The notes beneath the pieces are model-generated. The model ran no database searches, had not been told where the DNA came from, and saw only the letters and a program-made list of their open reading frames with translations. The translations under genes were made by a program, and so were the position numbers. DNA of 64,000 nt from Syngnathus acus (lineage: Eukaryota > Chordata > Actinopteri > Syngnathiformes > Syngnathidae). Shown in pieces: positions 1-19,460 of this stretch (the first letter of the stretch is position 1; each line of letters begins with the position of its first letter). The stretch lies in NCBI RefSeq assembly GCF_901709675.1, contig NC_051108.1, positions 6,415,131 through 6,479,130 on the forward strand. The letters run 5' to 3'.

Positions 1-921
1 TCAATGACATATATACACATTAAAGATTTAAAAAATGAATTTAAAAAGTTAATGATAATAAATTAATAAAAATGAATCCAAATATAATTGTCGTAAATTG
101 TATTAAAGCAGTCAATGAATTATAATAATTCAATTATTAAAAAATGAATAATTATAATTGTAGTAAACCTTTTTTAAAAAAAAACGTTTTTTTTAACTGG
201 TTCGAAACCCAACGTGCACTACTGAAGGCTCTGTGCAGGTTAGATTGCTATGGCAACATACAGAGGCAAAAGTCTGATTGGACAAAAAAAAATCTGTGTA
301 CACATATTAGTTTTTCATGCCACTCATTAAAGATCTCCTAATTTATTGACTTGAATAAAAATAAAACTATCAATGACATTAAAGATTTAAAAAATGAATT
401 AAAAAAGTTAATTATAATAAATTAATAAAAATGAATACAAATATAATTGTCGTAAATTGTATTAAAGCAGTCAATGAATTATAATAAATTTAATTATTAA
501 AAAAGGAATAATTATAATTGTAGTAAACCTTTTTAAAAAAAAAACGTTTTTTTTAACTGGTTCGAAACCCAATGTGCACTATTTAGATTGCTATGGCAAC
601 ATACAGAGGCAAAAGTCTGATTGGACAAAAAAAAAATCTGTGTACACATATTAGTTATTCATGCCACTCATTAAAGATCCCCTAATTTATTGACTTGAAT
701 AAAAATAAAACTATCAATGACATTAAAGATTTAAAAAATGAATTAAAAAAGTTAATTATAATAAATTAATAAAAATGAATACAAATATAATTGTCGTAAA
801 TTGTATTAAAGCAGTCAATGAATTATAATAAATTTAATTATTAAAAAATGAATAATTATAATTGTAGTAAACCTTTTTAAAAAAAAACACGTTTTTTTTA
901 ACTGGTTCGAAACCCAATGTG
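1..921. repeat. Long-unit AT-rich tandem repeat, ~2.6 copies
   Basis: Three head-to-tail copies begin at about 1, 370 and 714; the third stops near 921 and the first is cut by the window edge. The repeat interval is 369 bp and then 344 bp. The second unit lacks about 20 bp that the first has after 'tgtgcacta'. Each copy has an A-run/cg/T-run block that can fold on itself, followed by 'ggttcgaaaccc'. The arrangement is seen directly. Whether it is a satellite or a tandem transposon-derived array is not known. Confidence 0.85.
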
Positions 922-1794
922 GCTCTTGAGCACAAAAGTTTGCGCGTCTCTGTTTTAGGCTTTGCTAACCCTGACCCCCCACCACCATCACTGGTCAAAA
1001 CCACCACTGCATGAAAGGCTTGTGAATTTTAATCCTCACCTCGACTTGACTTTAAAACCTTTTATTTTCTTTCTGAAGTTTACACGAGTCCTTCCACGAC
1101 TATGGCCACCTGTCTGTTGACATGCCATGAGTAGGCGGGGACATACACCCAAAAGCACGTTTGAACTATTAGCCAATCGCGGCGGCCCACGAAGATAATG
1201 CATGACGCTCAGTGTGACGGAGAGCCACGTCAGATTTTAACATTGGAAAAAAAAATCACCGGGCAAAACGTAACGTAGTTACGTCAACCACGACGCCATC
1301 TTGGATGTGTTTAATCTTGCGATTGTAAACCTACGGACTGAACGTCTTGAAACGTCACAAACCGATACAGCACACAAAGTTAGAGCACCTTGTTCGTATT
1401 CATGCACATACATATTTAAGAAATTAATAAGGTTAATCACCGTGAATCTGCAAATTATACTTTCATATTTCAACAGTACAGTAACAGTAATCTACAAAAG
1501 CACATGCAGTGTTTTAGCGTCCTCTGGTGGTTTCTTGGTACTAATGCGAGTTGAAGAGCTTTAATTATACGTCGTTTGCTCCCATCTAACGTCATCTATG
1601 GACTATCACAGCATATATGAATACATATATTTAAGCTAGTGTTATAATACTTTATTTGCATGTAAATATCTATTTGTGAGAGAGGCTGTTAGTAGAAAAC
1701 ACATAGTGAAAAAAAGATTGCTTTATATTTCTATTAGCCATGAGTAAATTGTAGGTTTTTGTTTTTATCCCCAAAACAAAAAGTGAAACAGCAG
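922..1794. other. Intergenic, with a promoter-like patch near 1130-1310
   Basis: No convincing coding exon. Between about 1130 and 1310 the base composition rises in GC. It holds a CCAAT box ('agccaatcgcgg', ~1170), several ACGTCA/TGACG cores and a YY1-like 'cgccatcttgg' (~1293). That combination is typical of a TATA-less vertebrate promoter. No gene in the window starts from it. The rest is AT-rich spacer beyond the wdcp 3' end. Confidence 0.35.
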
Positions 1795-1812
1795 GTGAAT
1801 TGTTGGAACTGC

Positions 1813-1818
1813 TTTATT
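1813..1818 (-). terminator. Polyadenylation signal for wdcp
   Basis: The minus strand carries AATAAA about 20 bp after the wdcp stop codon, so the predicted 3' UTR is very short (cleavage near 1795). Recognised by motif and position only. Confidence 0.6.
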
Positions 1819-1838
1819 TACAAAGTGAAGTCCATAAA

Positions 1839-4476
1839 CTATGTGGTGGCATCTGCGGTGGTGGTGTCAGGGTTGTGGCAGGGGGCCGGACTGGACGGGC
1901 AGGAGGTCTCGGGGCTCCCGGGGGTGCGCAGGGTGGATTTACGCTTGCCGTTGCGTACAGTGAGCTCATCTTTGGGCTTGAAAGTCAGGGGCACGAAGCC
2001 TTCGGAGTCGGCTACCAGGACGATCCACAAGGGGCCTGCAAAAATATTGAGCGAGACGTGGTGCAGTTTAGCCCTTTTACATGCCAATAAAGTAAGCTGC
2101 TTCTGTTTAAAAGCTTCTAATCTGTCCTGGGCCTCTAATCACATCCAATTATAGCTCGAACGCGTCACGACCGATGATGTGTTTGAATGGGCGAATTTTG
2201 AAAAGAGAGAGACAAATGAGCCAGCTGTGTGGCTGTAAAATGTGTACAATTAAAATGCAATAAATTAACTGGTTACACGATTTAAGAAATAAAGATTTCT
2301 TGAATGTCTTTTTTAATGTGAAATTGCTTATTTTAGTGCAGGACTCTTAATAATGTAAATGTTTAGTGAGCTAACAAGCTAGCTGGGAGGGAACAAACAC
2401 GAGGGTTGGTTTAAAAAGTCACTCAATCGATTGACATACCGTGCAGCATCTCCACAACTGTGAGGTTGAAAAGCTCCTGGAGGGCACGTAGACACAGCTT
2501 ACCATCACAAAGCAGCATCGGACGCCGTTCGTCAATAAACACGTTTTCAGACAGCTGCTTCTGCAGGACCCAAAAAGTACACAAATCAAGTGCTGCTTCC
2601 AACCCTGACTTCCACAGTGTCTACTAGAAAATACTGAACGTACCTGGCATGTAACGTTGAGGTATGGGGGCTCGGCGGCGGCTGGGTAGGAGCTTGGAAC
2701 CTTCTTGCCATTTTGGGTGTACTCTCGGATCTCGCCCAGGCACTGCTGTACGTCTGCAAAGCGAGTGAACAGCCGCTCCATGTTGGAGACCAAATGCTCC
2801 AAGGCTCTCTCCCTGGAGGATCCGCCTGGCGGGGCCATCATTGGCTCCGGTACCACCTCCGGTCGAGGTGATCCGGCCCGGCTGGAGTCCCTGCTGGTCT
2901 GGCCCGCCAATGCCAGGCCGGCCATGCGGCCGACGTCCAAGTTTTCCACCGTGATGGAGGAGGTTCTTTCAGAGGAGGAGGAGAAGTCCACGGAGCTGGC
3001 CACAGGGCTGGGCTCTGGGCTCCTCACCTCCTCTACCAGCCTGCGTCTGTTCCTGGGTGAGCGGGGAACAATTCCCGCCCCGGGCAGAACCAAGTCCTTC
3101 ATCCCCAGCGGCTCCCTGTCCTCCTTGGGCAGGTGCTCGGACTGACTTCTAATCCGTGACAAATTAGAAGTAGGCTCTGCGTTGAGAGGGGGGGGGGCAC
3201 CCTCCCCATCCAACTTTTTGGTTACCAAGCGCAGGATGTACTTTTCCGTGTTGGAGGATGGGAGGAAGGCAGGGTCAATGGACTTCTGCTGGCCCACCAT
3301 CATCAGCAGCACCTTGTCGCTAAGGAAACAGACCCCCTTGAGCCTGTCAGTGGCTTGCAGCGAGATCTGATGGATATTGGGCATGGCCGACGCCGTGATA
3401 TGGTACACCAGCACCATGTTGCAGGTGTTAGATGCTACAGCCACAGTGGATGCGCGCGGGTCAAAAGCCACCAAATCCGGCACCAGGATTCCCGGTATGC
3501 TGACTTTACGGGTGGTGACCACTTTGCGGTCGTACGTAATCAGTACCAGGTGTGAGGAGTCCTGACCAGAACCCGTCACCCCATCCTTGCGCTTCAGGTG
3601 GATAAGCGGACAGGGGTCCGAGCGCCGGTGCCTGGCCAGGAGGTGCGTCAGGTCCAGAGGCCCAGAGGTGGGTGTATGAGACCTGTCAGAAAGGTCAAAC
3701 GACAGCCGTCTGGAATCGTGACAGAGGTCGTTTTCCGGCGTCTGGACTCGCGAGGGCTCCACCTCGAAGGCCATGCCGGCATTCAACCCGCATAGCTTCT
3801 CCAAGGGCAGCTCTGTCGCCACGGCAACCTGCGAGTCTCCCGTTGCCTCTGTGGCACAGATGTAGCCCCCCACGTCAAAAATGGGGCAGAAGGAGCAGGC
3901 CACCAGGCTTTTGTGGATGTCGTTCCAGATGTAGGAGTGGAGCGAGGTGCCGATTGCCACCACTAACCGGGTTCCGTCTTTAGTCCAACATGCGCAGTGG
4001 ATCAGACCGCTACCCTTAATATTCGCCTTGGTCCTCCTGTTGTCCACCCGTACGGCGAATAGCACTGAGGCGTCCCGCTTGGTTAGGAGGGCCAGAATGT
4101 CCAGTTTGGGGTGCCAGACGCAGCCCTGCGCAAGCAACGGGAAGGGCTCGCTCATCTCGCAGGTCTGCGTGCACAGCAGCTTGTTATGTTCCAACGCGCT
4201 CAGCTGCAACTGCCAAACGCTGACGTGCTTCTTATGCTGCACGGCCAGCAGGGCGGGAGAATCAGGGCAGCACAGTGGGCCCCAGAAGAGCCCCAAGACA
4301 TGCTCAAACTGCCCGATGACATTGGTGTCGCCGAATTTGGGCTCGCCGCGTTGGAAGTAGAGCGTTGTCAGGCACACCTGCTTGCCATCGGTCCACGCCA
4401 CGCCGTGCACAGGGTGGATTGCCTGGTGCAGCGTGTTGATGCCGGTCCGTAGCAGCTTGGCCTTGCCCAGGGACAT
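1839..4476 (-). CDS. wdcp: WD repeat and coiled-coil-containing protein (WDCP, C2orf44 family)
   Basis: Three coding exons read down the minus strand: 4476-2644, 2560-2440 and 2035-1839, joining in frame to 716 aa (human about 721). The start is the ATG giving [12 protein letters not shown], which matches the family N-terminus. A longer in-frame ATG at 4572 lies before a good acceptor (CTGCAG, ~4527-4532) and is probably intronic. The N-terminal ~400 residues look like WD/beta-propeller sequence (family blocks 'HGVAWTDG', '[14 protein letters not shown]', '[11 protein letters not shown]'). A Ser/Pro-rich linker follows, then a coiled coil at about 550-587 and a conserved C-terminal block containing '[11 protein letters not shown]'. 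In mammals WDCP oligomerises through its coiled coil and binds the kinase HCK. It lies head-to-head with fkbp1b, as in human. No frameshift or internal stop is seen. Confidence 0.93.
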
Positions 4477-4526
4477 CCCAGCAACAAAGCGGCAAAACAA
4501 TCCGAGCGGCCGGGAGCTCCTCACCC

Positions 4527-5706
4527 TGCAGATTAGAAGTGGCAAAGGCTCTCTCTTGGGATTTCCTTCCAAGTAGGCACCTTAATCTGCTCTCCTAATA
4601 GCCGATTAAAGCGCAGCGACCTCGACACGACACTCAGGACCTTTCAGGACCCAAGGCCGCTGACGTCGCTCACTTAATCAGATGTGGGGGATGAGACAGT
4701 CTCTTTCTCAGGGCCCCAATGGAGTTGCTAAGAGAGACAAGGGTTGAAAAAATTGAGACAATTTGGATCCATTGTGTTTTTCTTGTTAATGCGTTGCTGA
4801 TCTAGTGGTATCGGGTTGTGATAGTTGAGTGATGATTTGGGTTTCCGATACAAAATGTGTGTTTCAAAAATGATTTGTTTTGAAAGAATATTTGATTCAA
4901 AATAAAAAGTTTTCATCACAATTGCAAGTACGTATTAAGTTACGGTAATAGTTATCGGCTTGCAATTAAATATATGTAATAGTACTCGGTCTAAAAAAAA
5001 GTGATCGTACTCGCGCATCCCTCATATATCTAAAAAAAAAAATGATAGTACCCACGCATCCCTCGTAGATCTGTGTGCTTTAACTTAATGTTTAGATAGC
5101 ATAGACTAAAACAGACTAGAAAAAAACACCTACTTTGTTGAATAAAGCTTCGTGGAGCACTTAATATTTTGATATTTTCATGGATAACTTTACATTTTGC
5201 CGGGTAACTAACGCCGCGACGTCAATGTTTACTAGCCTTTAACCCGGAAAAGATTCCCGGGAACCCTCCGGAGAAGTGCATCATGGGAAACGTAGTTTGG
5301 TTGCACTTCAGGCTCGTTTTTACTGTATTTCTTCGTTTAAAAGTAGCGTTTGCTCGTGAATTCCAACTGAAAGCACTTCAATTGATCATGCAGCAGTTGA
5401 CATTTTATCTCAAACAACAACTCCAAATCCACAATAAGCAACCACCACGTTTTCCAGTCAGTACTCTGCATCGCCACAGTGTGGCGCCGCCATCTTGTGA
5501 CAGGCCATCAGACAGTAGAAGTCCAAAAACCTGCTAGCTCGCTTCTCTCGTATCTCGGCTGGGAGGCTCTCGGCTGCAGTCGGGTGAAGACTGCATGCTG
5601 TCCTTCAGCGAACACCGAGCTGTAACTGTAGCGGCCATACGGGGAAACGATTGCATTGGAAGGACTTATGCTCCACGGCTGACAGTCGACAACGTATTGC
5701 AGAACC
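4527..5706. promoter_or_regulatory. Shared divergent promoter region of wdcp and fkbp1b
   Basis: The two start codons are 1230 bp apart and point away from each other. The interval holds a TGACGTCG CRE-like site (~4660). At 5278-5296 there is a near-consensus ZNF143/THAP11 (SBS) element, which read on the minus strand is ACTACGTTTCCCATGATGC. At 5486-5497 there is a YY1-type 'gccgccatcttg'. No TATA box is apparent. These motifs are typical of housekeeping bidirectional promoters. Transcription starts and the wdcp 5' noncoding exon were not located. A repeat fragment lies at 4990-5064. Confidence 0.5.
4990..5064. repeat. Two-copy ~38 bp tandem repeat, likely transposon remnant
   Basis: Two imperfect copies (4990-5023 and 5029-5064) share an A-run followed by 'gtac..cgcatccctc'. 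The 'gcatccct' ending resembles the end of dispersed fish repeats. The assignment to a transposon is inference. Confidence 0.45.
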
Positions 5707-9629
<3,923 letters not shown>

Positions 9630-10105
9630 AAACATTTGTGCAGGGACCCGGTTGATGCGCTGTCTCCCCTCCTACCGGCATCTCTCTCTTGTTCCTTGTA
9701 CTATTTAAATGCATCTTAAGTCATACAACACTGCAATCAAAACACTCACTGCCTTACAGTATTAGCAACAGAGGATAAGCACATTACTAAAGTCCCTGCA
9801 TCTTGACTAGGCATTTTCTATATAAACAATGCTTACAAAAAACACTGACCTGATTGCATTGCCACTTTAATCAGGGTTTTTCCTGCTGAATGCTCCTGAA
9901 AATGTTGCCATGTTATCTATGAATTTGTAACTCCCTCCCGCCCAAAAAGCATTTACTGCACGTGTGGTTTCTCTCGTTGACCTGGCCCGATGGCGTACAG
10001 AACTGTTGCTGCTTACCATTTTATTGACCAATTCTGGAATAAAAGTGGCATGTTAACTATAATGTGTCCTGTGTTCAATGTTTCTTTAGAACAATATTGA
10101 ATAAA
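9630..10105 (+). terminator. fkbp1b 3' UTR with two polyadenylation signals
   Basis: After the stop codon the sequence has no other gene. AATAAA occurs at 10038-10043, followed within 25 bp by a GT-rich stretch, and again at 10100-10105. The first is the more likely processing site. The mobile element begins just after the second. Confidence 0.6.
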
Positions 10106-10259
10106 GATAATCATATGCACAATTGACATGTAACCTTTATTTCAAATTTTATCTGTATATATATTTTTTTATAACCTTAAGATCAACACTATTGGCAAAG
10201 TCGGTCTGAAATTATTCATCGACGTTTCTGACTTTGCATTCTTCGTAATATACTCACGA

Positions 10260-11638
10260 AGGCAGAAAGCTGCCTTTTACAAGGCTTTGTCTGAATGCGG
10301 TGGAAGACCAGCAATTTTGAGCATTGTCCCTGACTATGCTGACAACTTTGTGCCAAGGGCAGTGAAGCGAAAGCTTCCTGTACCTCTCTCACAGCTGTAC
10401 GATTCTGGCAACATGAAACTCAGCCCAGATGAACTTGCACTAAAATGCCGGTCAGAGCTGGAAAAGTTACATTCCATTACCAGAGAGCAGGTTTGTATTT
10501 TTTTCGCACTTGGTAATTAATATATATATCATAAATCATTTATTGTTCTCCAACCTGTTACAAATAATCTAATCATAGTGAAAACAATTTTTATTCAAAT
10601 GTTTTTCAGATATCTGCGGTTCAAGAAGAGTCCAGGGGCCAAGCAACATCAACAACTTGGTTTCAACAAAGAGCTGGGCGAATTACGGCCTCAAATTCTA
10701 AGGCAACGACCAGGACCAATGTCTCAAAGCCATCCAAGTCATTGATCAAGAGAATCTGCTATCCTGAACTGTGTAGATTTTCAACAGCCGCAACTAGGTG
10801 AGAAATTTAATTTAATTTAATTTGCATTGCAATATAATTTTTATTTGTTTGTATTTTTAATTTGTATTTATTGTTTGTAGTTTCAATTTGTATTTATTGT
10901 TTTATTTTTAGATGGGGTTGCGATCACGAGTCGGACGCAAGGAAGCGGTACGGAATGATAATGACCCAGCGGCACACTGGCCTAAACATTGACGAAACCG
11001 GATTCCACATGTCTGCCGACCGTCCATATTTTGGTGCATCACCGGATGGGCTACTCTCGTGTGACTGCTGTGGCAAAGGGTGCCTCGAAATTAAGTGTCC
11101 CTTCTGCATCAAAGATAAAGGAGTGGAAGAGGTTGCTGGTGAGGCCAAGGCGTTCTGTTTGGAGCAGAAATCGAACGGCAATTACGTGTTACGTGAAGAC
11201 CACCAGTATTATTACCAAGTACAATCACAACTGTATTGTACTGGCAGGAAGTACTGTGACTTTGTCGTGTGGAAGGAGAATGTACTGTTTATTCAGCGCA
11301 TCATTCATGATGATTCCTTCCTGGCAAACGAACTGGCCAAGATGGACAATTTCTATCTCCGTTGTATTATGCCAGAGCTATTAGCTAAAGTGTACACGGT
11401 AGGCCAATCTGTTGCTAACACTGCATCCGCTTCGGAAGAGTCCGTTTGCTACTGCCGTAACCCTCCCACTGAGGATATGTTGGTTTGTAAATCCGAGAAC
11501 TGCAGCATCAAAGCATTCCACATGAAATGTCTTGGCATAAAACGAGTCCCACAACGATGGTTTTGCCCTAACTGTAAGAAGTTGGAAGTAAAACAGAAAA
11601 ATGTGAAACCACTGTCATCAGATGACAATAAAGAGTAA
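10260..11638 (+). CDS. YqaJ (lambda-exonuclease-like) nuclease with C-terminal PHD finger, N-terminus missing
   Basis: Three exons: about 10260-10490, 10610-10797 and 10912-11638, joined by normal splice sites. The first exon has no convincing ATG or acceptor and the frame stays open upstream, so its start is uncertain. The product contains 'WFQQRAGRITAS', 'GASPDGLLSC' (metal-binding Asp), 'CLEIKCPF' (the E-x-K catalytic pair) and 'YYYQVQSQLYC', the ordered motifs of the PD-(D/E)XK YqaJ/lambda exonuclease fold. The last ~60 residues form a C4HC3 PHD finger (CYC...C...C...H..C...C..C). Related fish proteins, as I recall them, carry an upstream SWIM zinc-finger part; none is seen here. It would act as a DNA nuclease of the transposon. 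A poly(A) signal AATAAA (11627-11632) overlaps the last codons. Confidence 0.75.
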
Positions 11639-11822
11639 GAAGTTGGAAGTAAAACAGAAAAAGTTGTTTCTTTCCTGGTATTTATTACAGAAAAAATATG
11701 GATGCAACATCATTACTCAAATGGTACAATTGGGTCGGATAAATTTATAAGTGCGCATGACACTTGTACAATTTTATCTAATGTAGTGAAACCACTGTCA
11801 TCAGATGACAACAAAGAGATGG
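11580..11822. repeat. Duplicated junction between the two convergent transposon genes
   Basis: The end of the nuclease gene is repeated. 'aagttggaagtaaaacagaa' recurs from about 11638, and 'gaaaccactgtcatcagatg' (about 11606) recurs at about 11788 inside the transposase 3' coding region. The core 'gtcatcagatgac' is almost its own reverse complement, so both genes read through it as Leu-Ser-Ser-Asp-Asp in opposite directions. Confidence 0.8.
11681..11686 (-). terminator. Polyadenylation signal for the transposase gene
   Basis: AATAAA on the minus strand about 27 bp beyond the transposase stop codon, in the short gap between the two convergent genes. Confidence 0.5.
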
Positions 11823-13247
11823 GTATGATATTTTCCATCATAGTATACTTTTGTCTTGCGAGTCCAACAACTCTCTCTACATGGATACGGACAGCAGCTA
11901 ATCCTCTGGTGCCCTCAACATCTAGTGGATTAAGCTGTTTTTTACCTTTAGTAAAAGCGGGTATCTTGAGGTTGGCCTGGTGCAAACCAATAGAATCACC
12001 GACATCGAATCCCCTGTCAGCGAAGATCAGATCACCTGGCAGTACATGGGTCAGAAAATCGCTTTGTTCGAGAACAAACCTGTCACTGGCACGACCACCC
12101 CAGCCCTTGGAGATAAACGATATGGTACCTTGTGGAGTAATGCCAATCAGATATTTCATTGTATTGTGAGACTTGTAGTTTGAATAAGTTTGGGCCCTGG
12201 CTTTCAGATCACTCGGCCGCTCGATGAATATCTCGAAACAATCAATGACGCATGCACACTTGCTGAATTTAGAACGAAAGGACATTGGTAAACTCAGTCT
12301 AAGCTGCTCACGCTCAGGCCAAACCACTAGCATTGGAACCAGTATACTATGCATGACATGGATTACATTTCTGAAAGTCCTGGAAATACTAGCAGTGGAA
12401 ACATTATATGTGTAAGCCAAGTACTGAAGGCACAGATTCAGCCTCAGTCTGAGTAATGTCACAAGAAATTGACTAAAAGGACTCAACTTCATATTTTGAC
12501 TAAGATGAGGTGCAATCAAATTAAACGTTGTCATCATAATCATGTATGATGGCAGACCAGTCAAAAACGTTACTTTGTCATCATTACCCTTGAAAGATTC
12601 TTCATTCCATGTACAGAGTTTAAAATTGTCCTTCAGTTCATTCAGTTCTGCACGCAGATTTTTACACTCTGCAGTGAGGGAATCCATTGCTTCCCCAGTG
12701 ATATCCGTCTGTGTGGCAGTAGTCACCATGCCTTCGTTTCCAATCTCAGCGTGCAGCACATCTTCACCAGCGGGTAGTTGATCATTTTCACAAGGAACAG
12801 ACTGGGAAATATTGACAAGTGCTGCTGCTGCTGCCAATGCCCTCTCGCGGTCTCTCTTGCGCTGCTTGAGATTTTGTCTTCTCTCATAAATCTCCATTGA
12901 ACATCTGAGTTTTCGTTTGTGATTTGACTGGGTATGCTCAAATATACTTGGCACATAGTCTGGGGATAGTGGATCTTCGCTTTTTGCACCTGAAACAATT
13001 AAACAATCACATTATTCATAATGACTACCATAAATAAACAAATCAGGGGTGAATAGTTTGTTTACATACCTGATATGAAGTGCTCATTGCATATCCTCGT
13101 GTACATCGTAGGTTTCCATTGTTCACGACGAATCGCCGCGATCCATTTATCACGTTTTTCCATGTTCGCCGGAAATCTATAGAAGCTAAGATTTTGTTTA
13201 TCGCCTCGTCTATTGTTACATCCAACAGCACAGCAGGTATCCGGCAT
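11713..13247 (-). CDS. THAP-domain DDE transposase (ISL2EU-like, DDE_Tnp_4 type), apparently intact
   Basis: Two exons, 13247-13070 and 12989-11713, join in frame to about 484 aa. Residues 1-~60 are a THAP zinc finger (C-x-C2CH type): the first Cys pair in 'CCAVGC', the Trp in 'KWIAAIRR', and 'ICNEHF' as the C-x2-H pair. The splice then continues into 'DPLSPDYVPSIF', the usual THAP C-terminal box. A basic region and a short coiled coil follow. The catalytic domain has Asp in 'CVIDCFEIF', Asp in 'IFADRGFD' and Glu in 'VRIHVERVVG', a plausible DDE triad. There is no frameshift or stop, unlike the LINE fragment elsewhere in the window. It should bind element ends and catalyse cut-and-paste transposition. 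A domesticated host gene is the alternative. The ATG at 13247 begins the THAP domain. Confidence 0.82.
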
Positions 13248-13287
13248 TTTTAAGCTCAAATAGCAGCAAGAAACAAGAAACAACAAG

Positions 13288-13400
13288 AAAGCGTGTGTGA
13301 GTCGTTGACCGGCACTGAAAAGTTGACCGCCAAGATGGCCGCCAAGCTAATGTGGGTAGCTTGATGACGTCAGCTGCAAAGCCTCTATACCTGACCAATA
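13288..13400 (-). promoter_or_regulatory. Candidate promoter of the THAP transposase
   Basis: Upstream of the transposase ATG are a YY1-type 'caagatggccgcc' (~13330) and a perfect CRE, TGACGTCA, at 13365-13372. No TATA box is seen. Function is inferred from motifs and position only. Confidence 0.4.
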
Positions 13401-13440
13401 TGGCCGTAAGGAAGCAGCTTACTATTTATTTCCGCGTTTT

Positions 13441-14069
13441 GTAGTTCAAAGTTCATGAACTTGCCGTCTCTTCCAATTGGCTGACGACGAATGTTTTCAG
13501 AGTCCATTGGATAGACGTACGCACGCCTTTTGTCAACCTTTAAAGACCACAAGAAGAGGAAACAAGGTCAGATTTCAAGCGTATCAACTGGTTGTGTCAT
13601 CAAATTAATGCCACGAATAAGTGATCTAAATATCCTCGACGCAATTGTTTAAGAATATCAGTTCGTCACTGTTAGCTACGAGGGGCTACATACGAGAGCA
13701 TCGACCTAGCTTCTATAGCTAAACTACTTTCCCCCTACTGACATAAACTTAACATCGTTCCAATTTTTCAGGAATGGGAATGATTACGTTCATATCCCGG
13801 ATAACGTGTTAATTTTTGTCTCGCTTTATTTAAACGATGATTCGATGTGACGCTTTCGACTAGCGGTTAGCTCACAATGCTAATATAGGTCTATTCATAT
13901 TGTATTGATTAATGCAGTAGTCCCACACTGTTGTCATCTTGAAAACTACATTGTCCTACTGCTTATAGAAATCAAGAGCTATAACCAAAATGTTTCAAAA
14001 CAGACCATATATAAATAACTATCATCACAGGTCCCCCGGGTCCTCGATGCGTGTGAGCCCAGGGGAAGC
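13441..14069 (+). promoter_or_regulatory. mmut promoter and 5' noncoding exon region
   Basis: CCAAT boxes occur at 13473-13477 (direct) and 13506-13510 (inverted). A candidate splice donor, 'caag|gtcaga', follows at 13566/13567. A good acceptor, 'atcacag', ends at 14030, so the exon with the mmut ATG likely begins at 14031. Human MMUT also has a noncoding first exon. The transcription start was not located. The stretch 13600-14000 is plain intron-like sequence. Confidence 0.5.
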
Positions 14070-19270
<5,201 letters not shown>

Positions 19271-19454
19271 AAAATAATTGTAGCCTGCTTGCCACTTTCA
19301 AGACTTTCAAGAGGAATGTTATCCACTATCAAATGATGACAATAATAATAATGACTAGAAGTATCATGTTTTGTTTGCTATTTGCCTTACCAAACATCTC
19401 GTTTGTCACTCTGTATCATTAATATTTGTATACAGTACTGTGTATATTTTTGGA

Positions 19455-19460
19455 ATTAAA
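19455..19460 (+). terminator. Likely mmut polyadenylation signal (ATTAAA variant)
   Basis: ATTAAA lies 185 bp after the stop codon, with a GT-rich stretch about 50 bp downstream. Other sites are possible. Confidence 0.4.

Larger units (their letters stand above)
10120..13440. mobile_element. Two-gene DNA transposon, ISL2EU (IS4EU)-like, probably 5'-truncated
   Basis: The unit holds two convergent spliced genes: a YqaJ exonuclease/PHD protein (+) and a THAP-DDE transposase (-). From memory of eukaryotic transposon classification, a THAP-type transposase paired with a YqaJ nuclease is the signature of the ISL2EU/IS4EU superfamily. The left edge must lie after the fkbp1b poly(A) signals, and the right edge between the transposase promoter (~13.3 kb) and the mmut promoter (~13.47 kb). 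I compared both edges by eye and found no terminal inverted repeat or target duplication. The nuclease gene also lacks an expected N-terminal part, so the left end is likely lost. The given borders are approximate. Confidence 0.7.

Noticed and set aside
199-211. Possible tRNA gene from the B-box-like motif
   Set aside because: No A box or cloverleaf could be formed around it.
2705-3145. 146-codon plus-strand open frame, and others antisense to wdcp
   Set aside because: Shadow of the GC-rich wdcp exon; no family motifs, and wdcp reads clearly on the other strand.
4474-4572. Upstream in-frame ATG at 4572 as the wdcp start
   Set aside because: A good splice acceptor lies between it and the family-typical start, and the added residues match nothing in the family.
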